A stretch of DNA of 64,000 nt from Clostridium_AQ sp900552125 (GTDB taxonomy: Bacteria; Bacillota_I; Bacilli_A; Erysipelotrichales; Erysipelotrichaceae). Positions 17,451 through 24,633 of this stretch are shown here, piece by piece. Where the stretch lies: NCBI GenBank assembly GCA_037892765.1, contig JBBKBW010000006.1. One strand, written 5' to 3'. The first letter of the stretch is position 1; every line of letters starts with the position of its first letter. Below the pieces are notes generated by a model. It saw nothing but the letters and a program-made list of their open reading frames with translations, searched no databases and was not told where the DNA came from. The position numbers and the translations under genes were made by a program.

Positions 17451-18094
17451 AAAACAAAAAACCTCTTGTGATTGTTATGGTTATCAGTTTATTGACCGCA
17501 ATAATAGCCTATCCTTTTTTACCTGATCAGATTCCGATTCACTGGGATATAAATGGTACAGCTGATCAATTGGGACAGAAATATTATATATTCTTCCCTA
17601 TCCTTATGCAGATTCTAGTCATCTTCGGATTTTCATTTTTTCGAAAAATCGACCCAAGAAAAAGCAATTATGTTCGTTTTAGTTCAGCATATTCTACTCT
17701 AACATTGACAATCAGCTTATTTATATATGCAATGGAACTCATGACATTGCTTGTGGTTTATCAGCCTACACTTTTATCTGTACCAGCACTTATCACAATA
17801 GGATTAGGTATATTATTCATTGTATTAGGAAATAAAATGCCACAGATTAAGCAGAATTATTTCATTGGAATTAAAACTCCTTGGGCATTACATGATGAAA
17901 ACAACTGGCAGAAAACACATCGATTTTCAGGAAAGCTATGGTTTTTTATCGGATTCATCTTCTTCCCAATAGCTTTTCTACCTACTAAAATACACGCCAT
18001 GATACTTTTCTTTATTGTTCTTTTAATGGCATTAATTCCTTATTTATATTCTTATCTTTTATATCGTAAAACATCGAAAGGAGATTCAAAATGA
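17447..18094 (+). CDS. SdpI/DUF1648 family membrane protein
   Basis: A 215-aa membrane protein with about six hydrophobic segments. The DUF1648 N-terminus is 'FLPDQIPIHWDINGTADQLGQKYYIF' (near 25-50). The SdpI signature is 'MPQIKQNYFIGIKTPWALHDENNW' followed by 'THRFSGKLWF'. In Bacillus subtilis SdpI gives immunity to the SdpC toxin and signals by sequestering SdpR. Here it is coupled to an SdpR-like gene upstream and an ABC transporter downstream, suggesting sensing of and protection from a membrane-active peptide. No sdpC-like gene is in the window. Confidence 0.88.
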   Translation: MKNKKPLVIVMVISLLTAIIAYPFLPDQIPIHWDINGTADQLGQKYYIFFPILMQILVIFGFSFFRKIDPRKSNYVRFSSAYSTLTLTISLFIYAMELMTLLVVYQPTLLSVPALITIGLGILFIVLGNKMPQIKQNYFIGIKTPWALHDENNWQKTHRFSGKLWFFIGFIFFPIAFLPTKIHAMILFFIVLLMALIPYLYSYLLYRKTSKGDSK

Positions 18095-18816
18095 TCGAAA
18101 TCAAACACGTAACCAAAATCTATGGAGGCACTCACAAAGCTGTCGATGATATTTCTTTAGAAATACCTACTGGTGAAATTATTGGCTTTATTGGACCAAA
18201 TGGTGCAGGTAAAACAACTACTATAAAAATGATTACCGGCAGCTTACAGCCCGATGAAGGAGAAATCCTTATTAATGGTAAAAACATTGTAAAAGAACCT
18301 TTAGAAGCTAAAAGAGAATTTGGACTTGTACCAGATAATCCCGATATCTTTTTAAGATTAAAAGGTATAGAATACTTACATTTCATGGGAGATATCTATG
18401 ATGTAGATTCTAAACTAAGAAAAGAACGCATTGAATACTTTTCTAAAATATTTGAAATGAAAGACGCCTTAAATGATCGCATCATTTCCTATTCTCATGG
18501 TATGCGTCAAAAAATTGTAATTATGGGAGCATTACTGTCCGATCCTAATGTATGGATTCTAGATGAGCCAATGACAGGATTAGACCCTCAATCCTCCTAT
18601 TCCTTAAAAGAAATGATGAAAGAACATGCTCAAAAAGGAAAGACTGTATTCTTTTCAACTCATGTGTTAGAAGTTGCCGAACGTTTATGCGATAAAGTCG
18701 CAATTATTCATAAAGGACATATTGTATTCTTTGGAACTCTAGAACAATTACAAGCACTTTATCCTCAATGTGATACGCTAGAATCTTTATTCATGGAGGT
18801 TATCTCTCATGCGTAA
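18091..18816 (+). CDS. ABC transporter ATP-binding protein
   Basis: A 241-aa nucleotide-binding subunit. It has Walker A 'FIGPNGAGKTTT' near 33-45, signature 'ISYSHGMRQKIVI' near 135, and Walker B 'VWILDEPMTGLDP' near 155-167. The switch His is in 'FFSTHVLEVAE'. It overlaps the sdpI-like gene (four bases) and the permease gene (eight bases), so all are translated as one unit. Co-operon placement with sdpRI-like genes suggests a role in export or detoxification under SdpR control. Confidence 0.92.
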   Translation: MIEIKHVTKIYGGTHKAVDDISLEIPTGEIIGFIGPNGAGKTTTIKMITGSLQPDEGEILINGKNIVKEPLEAKREFGLVPDNPDIFLRLKGIEYLHFMGDIYDVDSKLRKERIEYFSKIFEMKDALNDRIISYSHGMRQKIVIMGALLSDPNVWILDEPMTGLDPQSSYSLKEMMKEHAQKGKTVFFSTHVLEVAERLCDKVAIIHKGHIVFFGTLEQLQALYPQCDTLESLFMEVISHA

Positions 18817-20452
18817 CTTCAAAGCATTGACATTTGTCTTATTTAAAAATTCTTTCGGCATGTTGGCAGATGGAAAACAGAAAAAATCTTTCTCCATTCT
18901 TCTTTATGGAATCTTACTGATTTGTATGCTTCCACTAGCTTTTCTAGCTTATCAGTTATTTCATCTATTAATGGAACAATTATCTATGATTCAGCAGGAA
19001 GGCATGGTACTTGCTATTGGTTTCCAAATTTCCTGTCTGATTACCTTTATATTCTCTATTTTTCTATTACCTGCTATCTTTTATTTCAGTAAAGATTTAG
19101 ACACTTTACTTGTTCTTCCTTTACGACCTGAGACAATTCTAGCTTCTAAATTCAGCGTATGTTTATTTTACGAATATGCCTTTGCTAGTTTTATCTGTTT
19201 CCCTTTATTTATAGCATACGGCAATATTTTCGGATATTCTATTCCATTCATTATATTTGCCTCACTTATCTTTCTTACGTTACCTATCTATCCACTGGTA
19301 TTATCTAGTATTCTTATAATGCTACTGATGCAGTTTGTACCTTTCTTTAAAAACAGAGATCGTTTCAATTTAATTGCTGGAATCCTTTCTGTCATTTTAG
19401 CTTTTGGATTCAGCTTTGCAATCAATACTATTCAACCAGATATGCAGAATATTATAGAAATGCTAAGTGAGGGCAATAATTCCTTCATTTCTCTATTCTC
19501 TAAACTATTTCCAGCAATTCCATTTGCATGTGATAGTTTAATAGATAAAAACATAATAACTATTCTAATATATCTAGCTATTACGTTTGGTTCTTTTATC
19601 ATTCTTCTATGTCTGGGAAAATATTTATATTTTAAAGGAGCCATTGGATTTAGCGAGACAAAAAGTTCTCATAAAAAGCTTTCTGAGCAGGATCTGCAAA
19701 AACTTAATCATAAACAGAATAAAGTAATATCCTATACGATCAAAGAACTTAAACTCTTAGTAAGAACTCCTGTATATGCCTTAAACTGTCTTATGATGGT
19801 CGTACTTATGCCATTCCTGCTATTATTTACTTATTACACATCAGATATGAAGGAATTGATTAGCATGTTGCCAGACGTTTCAAGTTTTTTCCAGCAGCAT
19901 ATAGTATACTCTATTCCCATTGGATTAGCCTGCGGTTTCTTCTTCAGTAACATTAATCTAATTTCTTCCACCAGTATATCTCGTGAAGGAAGTAACATTG
20001 CCTTTATGAAGTTTATTCCTATGTCTATAAAAGAACAGCTACATGCAAAAGTACTAAGTGGAATTTTACTTTCTATCTTGAGTATGCTCCTAACAATGCT
20101 TTGTTTATATTTTTTATTACCTATAATTCCATTAAATTGGTATCTCATCATATTCTTAACTTCCATTATCACAATTATTTTAGGAAATTTTATTGGTATA
20201 ATCATCGATATACTCCATCCAAAACTTGTATGGGAACAGGAAGCTAGTGCAGTAAAACAAAATTTTGCTGGACCTGTGTCTATGTTTCTAGGCGTAGGAA
20301 TCGGTATTGGAATTGGATATCTTATCTATAAAGTGCCATATGATTATATTCTATATTTAGGCATAGGCATCTTAATTGTATGTATTCTCCTAGATATGGT
20401 ATTCTATATGCGAATTGATTCATTTACTAAAAAACAATTTGATGAATATTAG
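18809..20452 (+). CDS. Large ABC transporter permease (putative exporter)
   Basis: A 547-aa polytopic membrane protein with roughly 12 hydrophobic segments in two halves. A charged cytoplasmic stretch (about residues 280-320) separates them. It resembles the large bacitracin/ABC-exporter-like permeases that pair with a single ATPase. The segment 'YFSKDLDTLLVLPLRPETILASKFSV' (near 90-115) resembles the ABC-2 coupling loop. It follows its ATPase gene with overlap. A product of the same general class (28903-30474) occurs elsewhere in the window. The substrate is unknown. Confidence 0.85.
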   Translation: MRNFKALTFVLFKNSFGMLADGKQKKSFSILLYGILLICMLPLAFLAYQLFHLLMEQLSMIQQEGMVLAIGFQISCLITFIFSIFLLPAIFYFSKDLDTLLVLPLRPETILASKFSVCLFYEYAFASFICFPLFIAYGNIFGYSIPFIIFASLIFLTLPIYPLVLSSILIMLLMQFVPFFKNRDRFNLIAGILSVILAFGFSFAINTIQPDMQNIIEMLSEGNNSFISLFSKLFPAIPFACDSLIDKNIITILIYLAITFGSFIILLCLGKYLYFKGAIGFSETKSSHKKLSEQDLQKLNHKQNKVISYTIKELKLLVRTPVYALNCLMMVVLMPFLLLFTYYTSDMKELISMLPDVSSFFQQHIVYSIPIGLACGFFFSNINLISSTSISREGSNIAFMKFIPMSIKEQLHAKVLSGILLSILSMLLTMLCLYFLLPIIPLNWYLIIFLTSIITIILGNFIGIIIDILHPKLVWEQEASAVKQNFAGPVSMFLGVGIGIGIGYLIYKVPYDYILYLGIGILIVCILLDMVFYMRIDSFTKKQFDEY

Positions 20453-20461
20453 GAGGAAACA

Positions 20462-21019
20462 ATGAAAAAAATACTTATTTATTTTGGCGATCAAAGTCAA
20501 AAAACTGATGCGGTTAAACAAGCTTTAAATGAAATAAACGCTGACTATCATATTTTATCTGATAAAGATATCACTCAGAAAGTAGGCACTTTATTAAACT
20601 TAGATGGATATCATAAAATAGAAAACACTCAGGAAGTACATCACTCTATTGATTTAATGTTTTTTGAAGAAGCAACAGATGAAGAAATCCTACAGCTAAA
20701 TGAAGCATTGAAAAAATATAATGTAGAAATGAAACGAAAAGCTATGCTCACCATTCATAATAAAGACTGGATCTTCCATGACTTATTAAACGAAATTGAA
20801 CAGGAACATAAATACTTTCAATATCGTGAAGCCATTCGTACTATATTAGTAGATAGTCAAAACCTAGTCATCGAACACTATACTCCAACAAGCTGGAAAC
20901 AATATGAACAAGCTTTCTATCATGCATATGAATGCTTCACTAAACAATGTGAACTTCCTGAAATAGAACAAGCATATAATCAGCTTGTAAAAGCTAAAAA
21001 CGAACTACAAAAAGTATAA
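20462..21019 (+). CDS. DUF3783 family protein
   Basis: A 185-aa soluble protein. The N-terminal half 'KKILIYFGDQSQKTDAVKQALNEI' and 'FFEEATDEEILQLNEALKKYNV' (to about residue 85) match the DUF3783 pattern. The second half is helical and charged with no signature I recognise. The function is unknown. It is nine bases downstream of the permease gene and ends at a strong terminator, so it closes the sdpR-like operon. Confidence 0.65.
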   Translation: MKKILIYFGDQSQKTDAVKQALNEINADYHILSDKDITQKVGTLLNLDGYHKIENTQEVHHSIDLMFFEEATDEEILQLNEALKKYNVEMKRKAMLTIHNKDWIFHDLLNEIEQEHKYFQYREAIRTILVDSQNLVIEHYTPTSWKQYEQAFYHAYECFTKQCELPEIEQAYNQLVKAKNELQKV

Positions 21020-21051
21020 AAGCATCCACTCGCATGAGAGATGCTTTTTTT
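21019..21051. terminator. Bidirectional terminator
   Basis: AAAGCATC (21019-21026) pairs with GATGCTTT (21040-21047), followed by T residues on the + strand and preceded by an A-run. It separates the convergent DUF3783 and XRE operons. Confidence 0.8.
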
Positions 21052-21265
21052 AATCTTCATCAAAATAAAATAACTCTTCAAATTTTTTGTCTAAAGCAAT
21101 ACATAAAATTAAAGCCAATTTGGCAGTAGGATTAAACTGCCCTGTTTCAATAGAACTAATGGTATTTCTAGACACACCAATCATATCTGCTAAAGCAGAT
21201 TGTGATAACCCCTTCTCTGTTCGTACCTCTTTTAAATGATTCTTTAATATCAATTCATCTCTCAT
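21050..21265 (-). CDS. Small XRE-family regulator
   Basis: A 71-aa single-domain HTH protein: 'HLKEVRTEKGLSQSALADMIGVSRNTISSIE' (about residues 10-40) with a short 'FEELFYFDED' tail. It belongs to the YgzD/YozG-like class of small DNA-binding proteins. It is the last gene of a leftward operon with three DUF6442-like membrane genes, whose promoter carries three CAAGTnnACTTG-type sites. It is the best candidate to bind them. Confidence 0.88.
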   Translation of the reverse strand: MRDELILKNHLKEVRTEKGLSQSALADMIGVSRNTISSIETGQFNPTAKLALILCIALDKKFEELFYFDED

Positions 21266-21285
21266 ATCATTTCCTCAATATTCTA

Positions 21286-21627
21286 CTATATTAACATAAT
21301 ATAAATATCAAATAAAAGTGCTATCAACCAGAAAAGCATATATAGTATGTATCTTTTCTTACGCAGATAATAATATTTATAACTAAATTCAACTAGAAAT
21401 CCCAAAGCTATCACACTTGAACATAAATCTTTAAATAACACTTCATATCGAAAAATCGTTATGCTCCCTTGAATTACACCTGCTTCCGCAAGCATCCACA
21501 AAACAAAGAAACATATTTCAACAGCCATATATCCTAAGTTCGTACTTTTTTCTTTATTAGATTTATCTAATTCATCGCCATAAGAATTCTCATTTCTACT
21601 CTTTAATAAAATCTTATCTTTATTCAT
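21286..21627 (-). CDS. DUF6442 family membrane protein, paralogue A
   Basis: A 113-aa protein with the DUF6442-type N-terminus 'MNKDKILLKSRNENSYGDELDKSN' and three hydrophobic segments (about 30-48, 55-77, 92-112). The function is unknown. The start at 21627 follows a GGAG site, giving nearly the same length as paralogues B (114 aa) and C (113 aa). These small proteins often sit beside a small XRE gene, as here. Confidence 0.8.
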   Translation of the reverse strand: MNKDKILLKSRNENSYGDELDKSNKEKSTNLGYMAVEICFFVLWMLAEAGVIQGSITIFRYEVLFKDLCSSVIALGFLVEFSYKYYYLRKKRYILYMLFWLIALLFDIYIMLI

Positions 21628-21647
21628 ATGATTCTCCATATATCATT

Positions 21648-21992
21648 TTATTCTATAAAAATGCGATATATCCCAATCACTAACCCTAATCCAAAGAAAA
21701 GCAAGTATAACAAGTATCTTTTCTTACGGGAATAATAGAATTTACTCCACGTAGCTACAGTACAACTTAATATAATTAATAATCCATATAAATCCTTTAT
21801 ATCAATTGCTTTCTGAAATACAAAAATTGTTCCTCTTATTGCACCAGTAATTGTCAAAAGATAAATAATGACGAATGCTGTTCCTATAGTAAAATATCTA
21901 TTAAACTCAACCTTTTCTTCTTTATTTTTCTCCAGCTCGTCACCTTTTTTATTTTCATTTCTGCTTCGTTTTAATATTTCTTCTTTTTCCAT
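21648..21992 (-). CDS. DUF6442 family membrane protein, paralogue B
   Basis: A 114-aa paralogue of the flanking genes. It begins 'MEKEEILKRSRNENKKGDELEKN' and carries three hydrophobic segments. The start at 21992 follows GGGAG. The leader bases GATGGGAGTGTTACATATGGA are the same as those before paralogue C, except at the junction with the coding sequence. This shows that the gene was copied together with its ribosome binding site. Confidence 0.8.
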   Translation of the reverse strand: MEKEEILKRSRNENKKGDELEKNKEEKVEFNRYFTIGTAFVIIYLLTITGAIRGTIFVFQKAIDIKDLYGLLIILSCTVATWSKFYYSRKKRYLLYLLFFGLGLVIGIYRIFIE

Positions 21993-22089
21993 ATGTAACA
22001 CTCCCATCGTATTATATACACAAAATGATGAATAAATCAGCTATCAATACCACTACATATTTTTTATCAAATAACTTAACAAATTACAT

Positions 22090-22431
22090 TTACCTTAAAA
22101 TCAAATATATTATCAAGCATAAGAGTATCAAATAATATAATGCCCATAATAGATTTTTACGTTTTCTAAAACATTTAAATTTCAAATAAGATTGTATTCC
22201 ATTGCCTAAAAATACTGCGAATAAACAGAAATTTACAAATGGTATTTCTATTTTTCCAATATAAATGGATCCTTTAATGATATCAAGCAATGCTAATGAA
22301 CCTGCAATAAGCAAAACAAGCGCTATACTTTTATCTCCTATTACCATAATACGATCTTGCGTTATTTTTTCAAATTCATCACCATTTTCATTTTCTTTCC
22401 TGCTTCTTTTTAATATTTCTTCTTTATCCAT
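22090..22431 (-). CDS. DUF6442 family membrane protein, paralogue C
   Basis: A 113-aa paralogue beginning 'MDKEEILKRSRKENENGDEFEK' with three hydrophobic segments and a basic 'KFKCFRKRKN' loop before the last one. The start at 22431 is placed by GGGAG and by length agreement with A and B; longer readings add residues with no support. It lies downstream of a broken fourth copy. Confidence 0.8.
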   Translation of the reverse strand: MDKEEILKRSRKENENGDEFEKITQDRIMVIGDKSIALVLLIAGSLALLDIIKGSIYIGKIEIPFVNFCLFAVFLGNGIQSYLKFKCFRKRKNLLWALYYLILLCLIIYLILR

Positions 22432-22529
22432 ATGTAACACTCCCATCCCATTTACTGAATCATTTAATGAATATACCATAAATACCTAATATAAAATAGT
22501 GTAATAACATAATTAGCATCCAGATGCAC

Positions 22530-22650
22530 TTAGAAAACAAAATATGTTAAAAGTAAACATAATCTCATAATGAAATAATCTAAATTTGTGTTTTTCTCTA
22601 GTTCATCTCCATTCAAATTTACTCTTTATTAAAATATCTTCCTTCTTCAT
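22530..22650 (-). pseudogene. Frameshifted fourth DUF6442 paralogue fragment
   Basis: The ATG at 22650, after an AAAGGAAA site, starts 'MKKEDILIKSK', then the frame is lost. One frame over the sequence reads 'NGDELEKNTNLDYFIMRL', the exact family pattern, and stops at 22532. This is the promoter-proximal copy of the array, broken within the first 15 codons and deleted for its membrane part. Confidence 0.75.
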
Positions 22651-22667
22651 GCTTGAATTTCCTTTAC

Positions 22668-22739
22668 CAAGTATACTTGTCACTTATAATATAACAATGC
22701 CAAGTGTACTTGTCAATAGAATTTTGCATAGTTTACTTG
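22668..22739 (-). promoter_or_regulatory. Promoter with three XRE-type operator sites
   Basis: On the minus strand TTGACA (22716-22711) is 17 bases from TATATT (22693-22688). Site 1, CAAGTATACTTG (22668-22679), is a perfect palindrome. Site 2, CAAGTGTACTTG (22701-22712), has one central change and overlaps the -35 box. Site 3, ATAGTTTACTTG (22728-22739), is a half-degenerate copy upstream. The spacing of 33 and 27 bases puts them at about -35 and on either side. This promoter drives the DUF6442/XRE operon. Confidence 0.8.
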
Positions 22740-22750
22740 GCAAAACAAAA

Positions 22751-22772
22751 AAGCCTAGCATTTGCTAGACTT
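22751..22772 (-). terminator. Terminator of the MarR/ABC exporter operon
   Basis: AAGCCTAGCA (22751-22760) pairs with TGCTAGACTT (22763-22772) with one G-T pair. A T-run follows on the minus strand. The stem overlaps the last codons of the exporter gene. Confidence 0.75.
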
Positions 22773-24633
22773 CTTCAAATTGTGAATTATAAAGTTTTGT
22801 ATAGAAACCATCGGCTGCCATTAAGTCTTCATGATTTCCAGCTTCCACAATATCTCCATCTTTCATAACTAGGATTAAATCCGCATCACGAATAGTAGAT
22901 AAACGATGAGCAATCACGAAGCTTGTACGGTTTTCCATTAATTTTTCCATACCTTTTTGGATCAATACTTCGGTACGTGTATCTACAGAAGATGTTGCTT
23001 CATCAAGAATCAGAATTTTTGGATCAGCTAAGAATGCTCTGGCAATCGTTAATAGCTGTTTCTGCCCTTGAGAAATATTGCTGCTTTCTTCATTGATCAT
23101 TGTATCGTAACCATGATCTAGGGTACGAATGAAATGATCAACATAGGCTGCATCTGCCGCCGCAACAACCTCTTCATCCGTTGCATCCATTCTACCATAA
23201 CGCAGGTTTTCCATAACAGTACCATTGAATAACCACGCATCCTGTAATACCATACCAAATAAAGAACGTAAATCACTTCTACGCATATCGGTTGTTTTAA
23301 TTCCATCAATATAAATACTTCCACTATTTAATTCATAGAATCTCATCAACAACTTAACAATCGTTGTTTTTCCTGCACCAGTTGGTCCAACAATGGCTAT
23401 TTTCTTACCAGGTTTGATATACATAGAGAAATCATGAATAATGATTTTATCTGGATTATACCCAAAATGTACATTTTCAAATGTTACCTGACCTTTAATG
23501 TCAGTATTGCCATTCTCGTCATAAATTTCTACTGGTGTTTTCGTTTCTTCAACTTCTTCCTCTTCAGCTAAAAATTCAAATACACGCTCAGCTGCAGCTG
23601 CTGTAGACTGTAATACATTCATCATCTGGGCAACTTGAGAAATCGGATTATTGAAGTTTCTAACATAAGTTATAAAGGATTGAATATTTCCAATTGTTAT
23701 TCTTCCGTTCATCGCAAGATAACCACCTAAAATACATACACCCACATAACCAAGATTTCCTACAAACATAGATATTGGTTGCATTAATCCACTTAAGAAT
23801 TGAGATTTCCATGCAGATTCATACAAATCATTGTTGTACTCTTCAAATGTCGCAATACTTTTTTCTTCTCCATTATAAGCTTTCATTACAATATGCCCAC
23901 TATACATTTCTTCAATATGACCGTTAACATTTCCTAAAGACTGCTGCTGTTTCGCAAAGAATTTTTGAGAATGTTTAATAACAGTCGTAACTAGAATTAA
24001 AGATAATGGTATAACAATCAGTGCTAATAAAGTCATTTCCCAGCTAATTGTCAACATCATGATCAGATAACCAATAATCTGTACAAAAGATGAAATCATT
24101 TGAGCTAAAGATTGACTTAGTGTCTGCTGTACTGTATCTACGTCATTTGAAAAACGTGATAATACTTCACCATGAGATTGCTTATCAAAATAAGAGAATG
24201 GAAGTTTATTTATTTTTTCAGACATAGCTTTTCTTAAACGGTAGCTTACTTTCTGTGCTACACCAGCCATCATCCAGTTCTGAATGAAATTACACAAAGT
24301 AGAAACTATATAAATAGAAACTAGAAAAATTAGTATTTCTCCAATTTTCTCAAAATTAATTGACCCTGTACCACCAATTTTAGCATATAAACCATTTACT
24401 AATTCTGTTGTTGCATTTCCCAGTATTTTTGGTCCAACAACCATAAATACAACAGATAAAACTGCAAACAACATTGAAATAATCATATTTATATAATAAG
24501 GACGCATGTATCCAATCAATGAAATCATGGTACCTTTAAAGTTCTTAGCTTTTTCTACAGGACGACCTGGGCCACGATGTCCTCCCATTGGTCCACGCTT
24601 CATGCCTTGTGAAGAACGATTTTCCTTACTCAT
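22765..24633 (-). CDS. Heterodimeric ABC exporter subunit, canonical ATPase site
   Basis: A 622-aa fused permease-ATPase (type IV ABC exporter). A Gly/Arg/Pro-rich N-terminal tail (residues 1-30) precedes six membrane segments to about residue 345. The ATPase has Walker A 'GPTGAGKTT', signature 'ISQGQKQLL' and Walker B 'ILILDEATSSVD' with the catalytic Glu, then 'IAHRLST'. The start at 24633 follows AAAGGAGGA inside the end of the upstream gene. The pair resembles LmrCD/TM287-288-type multidrug exporters, regulated by MarR. Confidence 0.92.
   Translation of the reverse strand: MSKENRSSQGMKRGPMGGHRGPGRPVEKAKNFKGTMISLIGYMRPYYINMIISMLFAVLSVVFMVVGPKILGNATTELVNGLYAKIGGTGSINFEKIGEILIFLVSIYIVSTLCNFIQNWMMAGVAQKVSYRLRKAMSEKINKLPFSYFDKQSHGEVLSRFSNDVDTVQQTLSQSLAQMISSFVQIIGYLIMMLTISWEMTLLALIVIPLSLILVTTVIKHSQKFFAKQQQSLGNVNGHIEEMYSGHIVMKAYNGEEKSIATFEEYNNDLYESAWKSQFLSGLMQPISMFVGNLGYVGVCILGGYLAMNGRITIGNIQSFITYVRNFNNPISQVAQMMNVLQSTAAAAERVFEFLAEEEEVEETKTPVEIYDENGNTDIKGQVTFENVHFGYNPDKIIIHDFSMYIKPGKKIAIVGPTGAGKTTIVKLLMRFYELNSGSIYIDGIKTTDMRRSDLRSLFGMVLQDAWLFNGTVMENLRYGRMDATDEEVVAAADAAYVDHFIRTLDHGYDTMINEESSNISQGQKQLLTIARAFLADPKILILDEATSSVDTRTEVLIQKGMEKLMENRTSFVIAHRLSTIRDADLILVMKDGDIVEAGNHEDLMAADGFYTKLYNSQFEEV

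Noticed and set aside
22265..22489. 74-codon + strand frame opposite DUF6442 paralogue C
   Set aside because: Antisense to a well-supported gene of a three-copy family; no start signals.
22668..22739. CRISPR-like repeat suspicion for the repeated CAAGTnTACTTG sites
   Set aside because: Only three short palindromic copies at unequal spacing inside a promoter; they fit operators, not a CRISPR array.
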